Part shown: in pieces, positions 1 to 10,140 of the stretch
Layout: each line of letters opens with the position of its first letter
Position numbering within the stretch: the first letter of the stretch is position 1
DNA from: Defluviitaleaceae bacterium
GTDB taxonomy: Bacteria; Bacillota; Clostridia; Lachnospirales; WRAX01
Assembly: GCA_009784355.1 (NCBI GenBank)
Contig: WRBU01000024.1
Span: 1 to 10,749, forward strand
Direction: 5' to 3'
DNA: 10,749 bases
The notes under the pieces: generated by a model
What the model was told of the DNA's origin: nothing
Database searches by the model: none
The model's input: the letters and a program-made list of their open reading frames with translations, nothing else
Position numbers and translations under genes: made by a program

Positions 1-1341
1 AGAATCCGCATTAAGCCGCTTACGCAGCTCGTCAATATTTTCTATTGGCATAGTTATACCTGCCGCCATAGCGTGTCCGCCAAAGCGGTCGAATAAATCC
101 TTATGTTTTTGCAATGCCTCAAATACATTATACCCTTCTATGGAGCGGGCGGAGCCTTTTGCAACGCCGTGAGCATCACTAAACACAATGGTGGGGTGCT
201 GGGTATGTTCCTTAACCCGCCCTGCAACGATACCCGCAATGCTTTCGTGAATTTCTGGGATAAAAAGCACCAGCACATCGTCAAGCTGCGACATTTCAAG
301 GCTTGCAATGGTATTGTCCACGTGCTTTGCACACAACGTTTTGCGCTCTTCATTAAGCTCCACAAGCTCTGCGGCAAGCTCTGCGGCACGGGCTTCATCT
401 TGCGTCAAAAACAGTTCTACTGCTAAATCAGCACAAGAGAGCCTGCCGCTGGCATTAATGCAAGGCCCAAGTACAAATCCGATTGCAAAATCATCTATAC
501 TATTATACTCCAAATTTCGAGCTTTTACAAGAGCATTTAAACCCACATTTTTTGTTCCTTGTGTATTTAGCAGACGCAAGCCATTTTTTGCTAAAATACG
601 GTTTTCATCCACCAAGTCAACTACATCACAAAAAGTGGCAATCGTAGCAAAAACTAAGGCTTCATCAGCCGCTTCAAAATCAATATTACTTTCGGCATAA
701 AGATGCTGTATGAATTTATAGGAAAGTCCTGCCGCCGATAATTCTTTGAAAGGATATTTGCAAGATGACTGTTTTGGATTGATTATAGCGGCGGCTGGCG
801 GCAGAACCTCCTGTCTGCTGCCATCTTCCTTTTCTGTAAAAGGCGGCTCGTGGTGGTCTATAATAATTACTTCAATTCCAAGCTCCGCAGCCCTCGTTAC
901 CTCATCAGCCGCCGCAATGCCGTTATCCACCGCAATCAAAATATGACAATCATTTGCAATTTCTTCAACTGCCGCTAAATTAAGTCCGTATCCCTCTTTT
1001 TCACGATGAGGTATATAATGCCAAATATCTGCCCCAAGCCCCTCTAAACCTTTTCGCAAAATTACTGTACTGCTTACGCCGTCGGCATCGTAATCACCAA
1101 AAATGCAAAACCGCTTGTCGGCTTCAATGCCATCTTGAATGATATTTGTAGCTTTTGCAACCCCCATCATTTCATCCATTGGATGCAAATAATCAAGTAT
1201 TGGATTTAAAAACCGTATGGCGGTATTTTTGCTCCTTATATTTCTATTTGCCAAAATATTACATAAAACGGGGTCAATTTTCAGTACCTCGCTCATTAGT
1301 TCGATGTTCGCATCATTTTTTCGTAAGACCCATCTTTTCAT
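1..1341 (-). CDS. recJ: Single-stranded-DNA-specific exonuclease RecJ (partial, C-terminus off the left edge)
   Basis: RecJ degrades single-stranded DNA 5' to 3' in recombination and repair in the cytoplasm. Reading the minus strand from the ATG at 1341-1339 gives 447 uninterrupted codons to the window edge. The DHH-phosphoesterase motifs are intact: DYDADG at residues 83-88, the DHH triad at 162-164 (IIIDHHEPP), and the DHHA1 motif GGHAMAAG at 421-428. These acidic and histidine residues bind the catalytic metals. Family members are usually about 570-800 residues long, so the C-terminal OB-fold and any extra domain lie outside the window. The start is supported by a modest ribosome site (GGCGG, 7 bases upstream) and by an extended -10 promoter behind it. 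The gene is divergent from rpmB. Identification is confident. Other DHH proteins such as NrnA are much shorter and lack this spacing between DHH and DHHA1. Confidence 0.95.
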   Translation of the reverse strand, partial: MKRWVLRKNDANIELMSEVLKIDPVLCNILANRNIRSKNTAIRFLNPILDYLHPMDEMMGVAKATNIIQDGIEADKRFCIFGDYDADGVSSTVILRKGLEGLGADIWHYIPHREKEGYGLNLAAVEEIANDCHILIAVDNGIAAADEVTRAAELGIEVIIIDHHEPPFTEKEDGSRQEVLPPAAAIINPKQSSCKYPFKELSAAGLSYKFIQHLYAESNIDFEAADEALVFATIATFCDVVDLVDENRILAKNGLRLLNTQGTKNVGLNALVKARNLEYNSIDDFAIGFVLGPCINASGRLSCADLAVELFLTQDEARAAELAAELVELNEERKTLCAKHVDNTIASLEMSQLDDVLVLFIPEIHESIAGIVAGRVKEHTQHPTIVFSDAHGVAKGSARSIEGYNVFEALQKHKDLFDRFGGHAMAAGITMPIENIDELRKRLNADS

Positions 1342-1383
1342 TTATAATCCGCCGCCTATCTGCTTGTCGATTGTTGTAAAAAC

Positions 1384-1412
1384 AGTGTATCAAAAAAGAG
1401 CCTGAGGGTCAA
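1384..1412 (-). promoter_or_regulatory. SigA-type promoter of recJ
   Basis: On the minus strand there is a TTGACC -35 box (1412-1407), a 17-base spacer and a TACACT -10 box (1389-1384). The -10 box is preceded by TG one base away, which makes it an extended -10. Transcription would start near 1377, leaving a leader of about 35 bases before the recJ ATG. The boxes are read directly; their activity is inferred. Confidence 0.7.
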
Positions 1413-1445
1413 GACAAACCTTTTTGCAAAAATTAAAAATTTATG

Positions 1446-1474
1446 TTGCAATCTTTTTCAAAGTCTGCTACAAT
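1446..1474 (+). promoter_or_regulatory. SigA-type promoter of rpmB and probably of the downstream atp block
   Basis: A TTGCAA -35 box (1446-1451) and a TACAAT -10 box (1469-1474) are separated by exactly 17 bases, with TG one base before the -10 box (extended -10). Transcription would begin near 1481, about 50 bases before the rpmB ATG. It is the only strong promoter I can see upstream of the co-directional run that ends at atpC. It stands back to back with the recJ promoter, with 33 bases between the two -35 boxes. Confidence 0.75.
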
Positions 1475-1531
1475 ATACCTGTGTCTTTTGAAAAGGCGTG
1501 TTTTATTGATTTTGTAAGGAGGTGTATATAG

Positions 1532-1750
1532 ATGGCTGCAAGATGTGAAATTAGCAATAAAGGCGTGCAGGTTGGTCATAAAATAAGCATGACAAGAAGC
1601 AAGGTTTCTCGCCGTTCAAAGCGCACATGGAAGCCTAATCTTAAAAAGGTTAAGGTAATGGATGCCAATGGCTCCATAAAAACCATGAAAATTTGCGTAA
1701 AAGAGTTGCGTAATTTGAAAAAATCCACAGCGTTTAGCCGTGTGATTTAA
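1532..1750 (+). CDS. rpmB: 50S ribosomal protein L28
   Basis: This 72-residue protein is L28 of the large ribosomal subunit. Family features are the N-terminal CEISNKGVQVGHKIS segment, the basic RRSKRTWKPNLKKVKV core (about 27-42) and the C-terminal ICVKELRNLKK strand-helix. The start is fixed by a strong AAGGAGGTG (1516-1524) before the ATG. In zinc-binding L28 proteins two CxxC pairs hold the metal. Here only the first cysteine of each pair remains (C5 and C55), and the partners are S8 and E58, so metal binding is probably lost or altered. The gene heads the block: its stop lies only 13 bases before the likely wecB start, with no terminator between, which suggests co-transcription with wecB. 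Length is normal for the family. Confidence 0.93.
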   Translation: MAARCEISNKGVQVGHKISMTRSKVSRRSKRTWKPNLKKVKVMDANGSIKTMKICVKELRNLKKSTAFSRVI

Positions 1751-1763
1751 TGGGGTGGTTTTG

Positions 1764-2915
1764 GTGCAAAAAATCAAAATTTTAAGCGTTTTTGGAACAA
1801 GACCAGAAGCCATAAAGATGGCACCCTTGGTAAAAGTTTTGTCGGCATCTGCTTTGGTGGATTCTTTGGTATGCATTACGGCACAGCATCGGGAAATGTT
1901 AGATAGTGTGCTGGATGTTTTTGGCATAATACCCAATTATGACCTTGACATTATGACCAAAAACCAAGACCTTGCAAGCATAACCACAAAAGCTCTAAAC
2001 GGCATAATGGATGTTTTGGCGGATGCAAGGCCTGACTTTGTGTTGGTTCATGGCGACACAACCACTACCATGGCGGCATCGCTTGCGGCGTTTTATGCGA
2101 AAATTCCATTAGGGCATGTTGAGGCGGGGCTTCGTACCCACGAGAAATACGCACCTTTTCCCGAAGAGATAAACCGCCGCATTGTAGGAGTTTGTGCTGA
2201 CATTCATTTTGCACCAACCCAAACAGCAAGGGATAATATTCGTTCAGAAGGTGAGTGGGGCGACCGCATTTTTATTACAGGCAACACAGAAATTGACGCC
2301 GCCGCAAACTTAACCCGTAAGTCCTATAACTTTAACGAAAAAAGATTAAATGAATTGGACTTTAAGGGCAAGCGTATCATCACCATGACTGCTCATAGGC
2401 GTGAAAATCACGGCAAACCTTTGGAAGACATTTGTCATGCGGTGTTGCGTATTGCACAAGATTTTAAAGATGTTCATGTGGTATACCCCGTACACCCATC
2501 CCCGGTCGTGCAAAGTACAGCACACAAAATTTTAGGCGACCAAAGTGGCATTTTACTAACAAATCCGTTGGATGTACAAGATTTACACAATTTAATGGCA
2601 CGTTCGTATCTTGTGCTTACCGATTCGGGTGGACTGCAAGAGGGTGCTGCGTATCACAATGTGCCTGTGGTAGTTTTGAGAAATGTAACAGAACGACCAG
2701 AGGGCATAGATGCTGGTTGCTTGGTGCTGGGCGGCAACGAAGAAAATTCAGTTTACAATGCTGCGTCAAAACTGCTATTAGATGAAGCGGCTCACAAAGC
2801 AATGTCGGAAGCAAAAAATCCTTTTGGGGACGGACTTGCATCCCAACGTATTTTAGGAAACATTTTGTACTTTTTTGGCAAGTCTTGCCAAAGACCAGAT
2901 GAATTTGAAGCATAG
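1764..2915 (+). CDS. wecB: UDP-N-acetylglucosamine 2-epimerase (non-hydrolysing)
   Basis: Interconverts UDP-GlcNAc and UDP-ManNAc in the cytoplasm, supplying ManNAc units for teichoic acid linkage units or surface polysaccharides. From the GTG at 1764 the protein has 383 residues, the usual length, and begins MQKIKILSVFGTRPEAIKMAP like its relatives. Visible motifs are QHREML, HGDTTTT (D98), GHVEAGLRT (E120), PFPEEINRR (E134), TAHRREN (H211) and SGGLQEGA (288-295). D98, E120, E134 and H211 align with E. coli WecB catalytic residues D95, E117, E131 and H213. The usual TGQHRE reads TAQHRE here. In-frame GTG 1755 and TTG 1761 are alternative starts; 1764 is preferred because GGGGTGG (1752-1758) sits 5 bases before it. 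In Firmicutes this gene (mnaA) often lies just before atpI. The B. subtilis name would be mnaA. Confidence 0.93.
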   Translation: MQKIKILSVFGTRPEAIKMAPLVKVLSASALVDSLVCITAQHREMLDSVLDVFGIIPNYDLDIMTKNQDLASITTKALNGIMDVLADARPDFVLVHGDTTTTMAASLAAFYAKIPLGHVEAGLRTHEKYAPFPEEINRRIVGVCADIHFAPTQTARDNIRSEGEWGDRIFITGNTEIDAAANLTRKSYNFNEKRLNELDFKGKRIITMTAHRRENHGKPLEDICHAVLRIAQDFKDVHVVYPVHPSPVVQSTAHKILGDQSGILLTNPLDVQDLHNLMARSYLVLTDSGGLQEGAAYHNVPVVVLRNVTERPEGIDAGCLVLGGNEENSVYNAASKLLLDEAAHKAMSEAKNPFGDGLASQRILGNILYFFGKSCQRPDEFEA

Positions 2916-2931
2916 GAAAGAAGGCAAAGAA

Positions 2932-3435
2932 GTGGACCTATCACGCGAAACAAAGGGTTTCTTAAAAGGTATACTTGTATTTTCTGTACTGGGCTTGGTT
3001 ATCGGTTTTTTTGTTGTGCCTTCAACAATAGACACACGAAGCTATTTTCAAATCATTAGGTTTGATATTCCGTTTTTTAACCTGCCTGCAAATATCAGCT
3101 ATGCTATTGGTGTGGCGGTTGGTGCAATAATGGCAGCTATTAAATGCCTTTTGCTGGAAAGGGCAGTAAATAAAGCCCTTAAAATGGAAAACAAACAAAG
3201 GGCTTCCCTTTACATGCGTGCGGGATATATGCCGCGTTTTTTGCTCACGGGTTTAGCATTATTTGCGTCCGTGTTTTTTCTTGGTTTTTTTGGTATAATC
3301 GGAGCGATAATCGGCACAATGTCGCTTACTCTCTCCGCATATATAGTCGGTGTTTTTGAGCGAAAAAGCTCAAAACGCTCGGCAGAAGAAATTAGCAAAA
3401 TTCTAGAATCTAAATCCGAAAGAAAGGAGGAGTAG
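2932..3435 (+). CDS. atpI: ATP synthase subunit I (AtpI-like membrane protein)
   Basis: A small integral membrane protein of the ATP synthase I family. Family members are thought to help assemble the c-ring or supply Mg2+, and are not part of the final enzyme. Four hydrophobic segments are visible: GILVFSVLGLVIGFFVV, ISYAIGVAVGAIMAAIKCLLL, FLLTGLALFASVFFLGFF and IIGAIIGTMSLTLSAYIVGVF. The loop ERAVNKALKMENKQRASLYM after the second segment is typical of clostridial AtpI. The tail is highly charged. The GTG at 2932 is preferred because GAAGG lies 7 bases before it and because the protein then begins near its first membrane helix. An ATG at 2899, overlapping the wecB stop, and a TTG at 2875 are in frame but have no clear ribosome site. 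Sequence conservation in this family is low, so position and topology carry much of the call. Confidence 0.85.
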   Translation: MDLSRETKGFLKGILVFSVLGLVIGFFVVPSTIDTRSYFQIIRFDIPFFNLPANISYAIGVAVGAIMAAIKCLLLERAVNKALKMENKQRASLYMRAGYMPRFLLTGLALFASVFFLGFFGIIGAIIGTMSLTLSAYIVGVFERKSSKRSAEEISKILESKSERKEE

Positions 3436-3438
3436 AGT

Positions 3439-4137
3439 ATGAATTTTGACATACAGGCACGCTGGCGATTGTACATTACTGACAATATTTGGATAAATAT
3501 AACTGACACGACTATTTCCACATGGATTGTTGGTGCGGTTTTAATTCTTTTGGCAGTCGTTGTACGCGTTAAATTGAAAAAATTTAAGCCTGTGCCTGAA
3601 ACAAGGTTTCAAAATATAATCGAAGCCTTGGTGGAGTTCTTTGACAATCACGTCACTACGATTATGACCAAAAAGTACGCTCATTTTGGAGCATGGTTTT
3701 TCGGCTTGTTTTTGTTTTTGCTATTGGCAAACATCAGTGGTATTTTTGGCTTGCGTCCGCCAACGGCAGACTTTGCCACCACTTTCCCGCTTGCATTTAC
3801 CACAGTTATTTTAATGCAAGTTATTGGGATACGCTACAATATGAAAAAAGGCGAATACGTAAAGGAATTTTTCCGACCTGTTTTCATATTTTTCCCGCTT
3901 AACGTTGCGAGCGATATTTCACGCTCTATATCGTTAAGTTTGCGTTTGTTCGGCAATATGCTTGGCGGTCTTGTACTTATGGGTCTTATATATGGGCTTT
4001 TCCCACGCCTTGTTCAAATTGGCGTTCCGGGTGCTTTGTCCCTTTATTTTGACCTTTTCGTCGGTGCGTTGCACGCATTCATATTTGTTACCCTTTCCAT
4101 GTACTTCTTGATGATGAAAGTGCCGGAAACAGATTAA
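3439..4137 (+). CDS. atpB: F-type ATP synthase subunit a
   Basis: Stator subunit of the membrane motor, forming the two ion half-channels against the c-ring. It has 232 residues. The N-terminal third has one membrane helix (about 28-44) and a stretch leading into a second (about 84-103). The essential arginine is R169 in SLSLRLFGNMLGG, equivalent to E. coli R210. The last helix is LHAFIFVTLSMYF. Two positions depart from E. coli: E219 is replaced by L178, with an acid at D205 where E. coli has H245, and the normally conserved Q252 is H212. A strong AAAGGAGG (3423-3430), overlapping the end of atpI, fixes the ATG and implies translational coupling. The length is in the family range. Confidence 0.96.
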   Translation: MNFDIQARWRLYITDNIWINITDTTISTWIVGAVLILLAVVVRVKLKKFKPVPETRFQNIIEALVEFFDNHVTTIMTKKYAHFGAWFFGLFLFLLLANISGIFGLRPPTADFATTFPLAFTTVILMQVIGIRYNMKKGEYVKEFFRPVFIFFPLNVASDISRSISLSLRLFGNMLGGLVLMGLIYGLFPRLVQIGVPGALSLYFDLFVGALHAFIFVTLSMYFLMMKVPETD

Positions 4138-4211
4138 AGTCCGCAACGGACAACTAAATTTAGCAACAACAAATTAAATAAATTTTCCAAACATTTTAGG
4201 AGGAAGAAAAA
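4138..4211 (+). promoter_or_regulatory. A/T-rich leader before atpE with strong ribosome binding site
   Basis: This 74-base gap is the longest inside the atp run. After the atpB stop it holds a short hairpin (GTCCG, loop CAA, CGGAC, 4139-4151) and the palindrome CTAAATTTAG (4154-4163). A nearly G-free stretch follows, leading to AGGAGG at 4199-4204, seven bases before the ATG. In E. coli the atpE initiation region is a known translational enhancer that raises c-subunit output. An A/T-rich, unstructured leader here would fit the same need, but that role is inferred. Confidence 0.45.
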
Positions 4212-4553
4212 ATGCTTAATTATGTGTATCAAAACCTATCGACTGTTCTATCGGTCGCACCTGTCATGGGTCATGAGGGCGCAGTAGCCTCTATTATTAC
4301 TGCTTCTATATTTGGTGCTGTTATCGCTGTTTTGGCTGGTATGGCTCCATCTTTAATGCAAGGTTACACAGCCGCAAGAGCTGTTGAAGCTGTTGGCCGT
4401 CAACCAGAAGCTGCTGGTCAAATCCGCTCTACTATGATTATCGGTGGTGTACTTGCTGAAACTGGTGGTGTTTATGGTTTGACAATTTCTCTATTGCTTG
4501 TTTTCGTAAACCCATTTGTAGACATGTATCTTGACGCAATGGCAGCACTCTAA
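4212..4553 (+). CDS. atpE: F-type ATP synthase subunit c with sodium-ligand signature
   Basis: Forms the rotor ring of the membrane motor. It is a helical hairpin: helix 1 about residues 24-47, the cytoplasmic loop ARAVEAVGRQPEAAGQ (55-70), and helix 2 about 72-99. The ion carboxylate is E83 in LAETGGVYGL. Alignment to Ilyobacter tartaricus c places Q50 at Q32, E83 at E65, T84 at S66 and Y88 at Y70, the side-chain set that holds Na+. The helix-packing GxGxGxG motif is eroded to G43, A45, S47, M49. At 113 residues it is longer than the usual 70-90, because about 20 residues precede helix 1 and a few extra follow NPF. AGGAGG seven bases before the ATG supports this start; the internal ATG at 4266 has no ribosome site. 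Family identity is certain; Na+ coupling is predicted. Confidence 0.97.
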   Translation: MLNYVYQNLSTVLSVAPVMGHEGAVASIITASIFGAVIAVLAGMAPSLMQGYTAARAVEAVGRQPEAAGQIRSTMIIGGVLAETGGVYGLTISLLLVFVNPFVDMYLDAMAAL

Positions 4554-4601
4554 AATCCAGAAACTAAACGCTAGTTATTAGTTACTAGGAGAGGAGGTTT
4601 T

Positions 4602-5179
4602 GTGTTGCTAAAAAATTTACTTACTGCAATAAATCCCGTTAGGCTTACTGCTGGTTCTGGCGCAGACTTGGCAGAGTATGACAGAGTTTTAGGGCTGGAT
4701 ATTAACACGCTTTATGACATAATTTTTATTTGGATAAACGTAATTGTGATTATCCTTGTTTTATCGTGGCTTCTTTACAAGCCTGTGCGTAAATTTCTTA
4801 ACGACCGCAAAGACCGCATAGCGGGAGAGCTTGCAAAAGCAGCCGAGGACATGCAAGTGGCTAATGATGCCCGTGCGGAATACGAAGGCAAAATGCTTGC
4901 AATTTCTGGCGAACGTGAAGACATTTTGGATGCGGCAAGAAAACTTGCGGGCGAAAAGGAAGTAGCAATCATAGCAAGCGCAAATGACGAAGCACGACTT
5001 ATTATGGAACGTGCGAAAACGGAAATTGAGCGCGAGCGTGAAAAAGCCCGTGACGAAGTCCGTACTCAAATTGTTCAAGTTTCTGCTATGATGGCAGAAA
5101 AGCTCATTGGCGGCGGCATGGACGAAGCCACCAAAAGCAGAATTTTAGATGATGCTATTGCTGAATTGGGGGATGCCGT

Positions 5180-5192
<13 letters not shown>
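4602..5192 (+). CDS. atpF: F-type ATP synthase subunit b
   Basis: Peripheral-stalk subunit linking subunit a to delta and the alpha/beta head. From the GTG at 4602 it has 196 residues. A single membrane helix (about 38-59, DIIFIWINVIVIILVLSWLL) is followed by the family's KPVRKFLNDRKDRI and a long charged coiled-coil helix to about residue 165. About 35 residues precede the membrane helix, whereas most b subunits begin only a few residues before it. GGAGAGGAGG (4588-4597) lies 4 bases before GTG 4602 and 7 before an in-frame TTG at 4605, so either could be the start; no later start has a comparable site. The 3' end overlaps atpH by 13 bases, consistent with coupled translation. Confidence 0.94.
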
Positions 5193-7275
<2,083 letters not shown>

Positions 7276-7287
7276 GGGGTGGAGTAG

Positions 7288-8159
7288 ATGGCAACAATGC
7301 GTGATATTAAAGGGCGTATACGTTCTGTCACCACCACCAAAAAGACCACGAAAGCTATGAATTTGGTATCTTCCGCCAAAATGGCAAGAGCCAGAGGCAA
7401 GCTAAATGCGGCAAGCCCCTATTTTTCGCTGGTTCGCAGGGCTATTAGCGACATTTTAAAAACTGACGCAAAATTAATTGAGCATCCTGCTTTTGAAGGC
7501 TTTCGTACCATCAAAAAGACTTTGGTTGTGGTTATTGCCAATGACCGTGGTCTTTGCGGCGGCTACAATGCCAATATTACTAAATTGGCGGCAAATCTTG
7601 CGGTTCAGCTTTCTGACGAAGGCAAAGAAGTTGCTTTTATTACGATAGGCAACAAAGCAAGAGATTTCATGCGCCGCAGTGGTGCTAATATTGTCAAGTC
7701 ATATTTTGGCATTTCTGAAAGCCCAAGCATGGAAGATGCAAGGGAAATTGTTGAAGAAATTGTTGAACAATATGAAAATGGGGATTATGACGAGGTTTAT
7801 GTCTGCCACACCCAATTTGTGTCGGCAATAAGCTATATCCCAACTGCTTTGCGTCTTTTGCCTATGTCTGCCGAAGATTTTAAAGACGAGGATGACCGAA
7901 AAATAGACATTATGAAATTTGAACCATCTACCGAAGAGGTTTTAAGCTACGCCATTCCGAAATACCTTGGTACGGCTATGTTTGAATGCATGATAACATC
8001 TGCCGCTTCTGGGCAGGGTGCTACTATGACTGCAATGGATTCTGCCACAGAAAATGCAGAAAACATCATCTCTGACCTAACTCTTATGTTAAATAGGGTG
8101 CGTCAAGCGGCTATAACCCAAGAAATTTCAGAAATTGTTGGCGGAGCAAATGCCCTCTC

Positions 8160-8163
<4 letters not shown>
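7288..8163 (+). CDS. atpG: F-type ATP synthase subunit gamma
   Basis: Central rotor shaft turning inside the alpha3beta3 head. The 291 residues begin with the typical MATMRDIKGRIRSVTTTKK and the KAMNLVSSAKMARA helix, and end with the conserved LNRVRQAAITQEISEIVGG segment. Both helices form the coiled-coil shaft. The middle Rossmann-like part contains NDRGLCGGYN (about 85-94). The start is supported by GGGGGTGGAG overlapping the atpA stop. The stop codon TAG (8161-8163) is part of a palindromic repeat that begins at 8160, so the last residue and stop come from that repeat. The end (GANALS) is still at the usual length. Confidence 0.97.
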
Positions 8164-9600
<1,437 letters not shown>

Positions 9601-9619
9601 AAGGTGGTGTGAATGAGCT

Positions 9620-10051
9620 ATGGCAGAAAAAAGCAAAAAGTTTCGCCTTAGAATTGTAACACCCGCCAAAACGGCTGTTGACAAAAATGTGGACATGGTG
9701 ATTATGCAGACCGTTGACGGTCAAATAGGTGTGTTAAGCGGACACGAGCCGCTTACAACCGTGCTTGGCATTGGCACTTTGCGGTATTATGATGACGAAA
9801 AAATAGAGCGGGTGGCACTTTTGGGCGGCTTTACAGAAATTGGCCAAACAGAAGTTGTTGTGCTGGCAGACATTGCAGAACACCCCGACGAAATTGACGC
9901 AGAACGTGCAAGGCGAGCAGAAGAACGTGCAAGAAAACGCCTTAAAGATAAGGCGGAAGGCCTTGACTACCTTCGTGCAGAGCTTGCTCTTCGCAAATCT
10001 CTTGTCCGTCAAGAAATAATGGCTGGTCCTCTGACCTCTGAGAAGAAGTAA
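9620..10051 (+). CDS. atpC: F-type ATP synthase subunit epsilon
   Basis: Epsilon sits on the rotor foot and can inhibit ATP hydrolysis through its C-terminal helices. The 143 residues contain the N-terminal beta-sandwich (about 7-90, with GQIGVLSGHEPLTTVLGIG) and a long C-terminal helical hairpin rich in Arg, Glu and Ala (from about 93). The ATG at 9620 gives the expected FRLRIVTP start. The nearest purine-rich site, AGGTGG (9602-9607), is 12 bases away, longer than ideal. An out-of-frame ATG at 9613 is better placed and opens a 12-codon reading frame. This is the last gene of the operon and is followed by a hairpin terminator. Confidence 0.95.
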   Translation: MAEKSKKFRLRIVTPAKTAVDKNVDMVIMQTVDGQIGVLSGHEPLTTVLGIGTLRYYDDEKIERVALLGGFTEIGQTEVVVLADIAEHPDEIDAERARRAEERARKRLKDKAEGLDYLRAELALRKSLVRQEIMAGPLTSEKK

Positions 10052-10076
10052 TATTTTTTACCGCATACTTTTTGAT

Positions 10077-10112
10077 AAAATCTGCGTATATTAAGATATA
10101 TGCAGATTTTTT
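10077..10112 (+). terminator. Rho-independent terminator after atpC
   Basis: AAAATCTGCGTATAT (10077-10091) pairs with ATATATGCAGATTTT (10096-10110) around the loop TAAG, giving 15 pairs with one G-U, and the right arm runs into six T residues (10107-10112). It begins 26 bases after the atpC stop and would end the atp transcript. The stem is A/T-rich, so some readthrough into the next gene is possible. Confidence 0.8.
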
Positions 10113-10140
10113 ATTGCCAAATATAAAGGAGGAAAATTTT

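Noticed and set aside
308..700. Plus-strand open frames within the recJ region
   Set aside because: Serine- and alanine-rich shadow frames; the minus-strand RecJ motifs explain the whole interval.
3354..3375. Hairpin TTTTGAGC / GCTCAAAA with a 6-base loop inside atpI
   Set aside because: No T tract follows and it lies in coding sequence 60 bases before the stop, so there is no basis to call it a terminator or regulator.
4570..4590. TAGTTAT/TAGTTAC tandem repeat and short CTAGT/ACTAG hairpin between atpE and atpF
   Set aside because: Only two imperfect units and a 5-base stem; too little to separate from chance.
9621..9645. A-rich runs at the start of atpC as a possible frameshift site
   Set aside because: The atpC frame is intact across them and the family N-terminus matches without any shift.
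10072..10140. Longer N-terminus for the SHOCT-like gene starting near 10072
   Set aside because: That start lies at the terminator stem; AAAGGAGG at 10125-10132 points to ATG 10141, and the domain begins right there.
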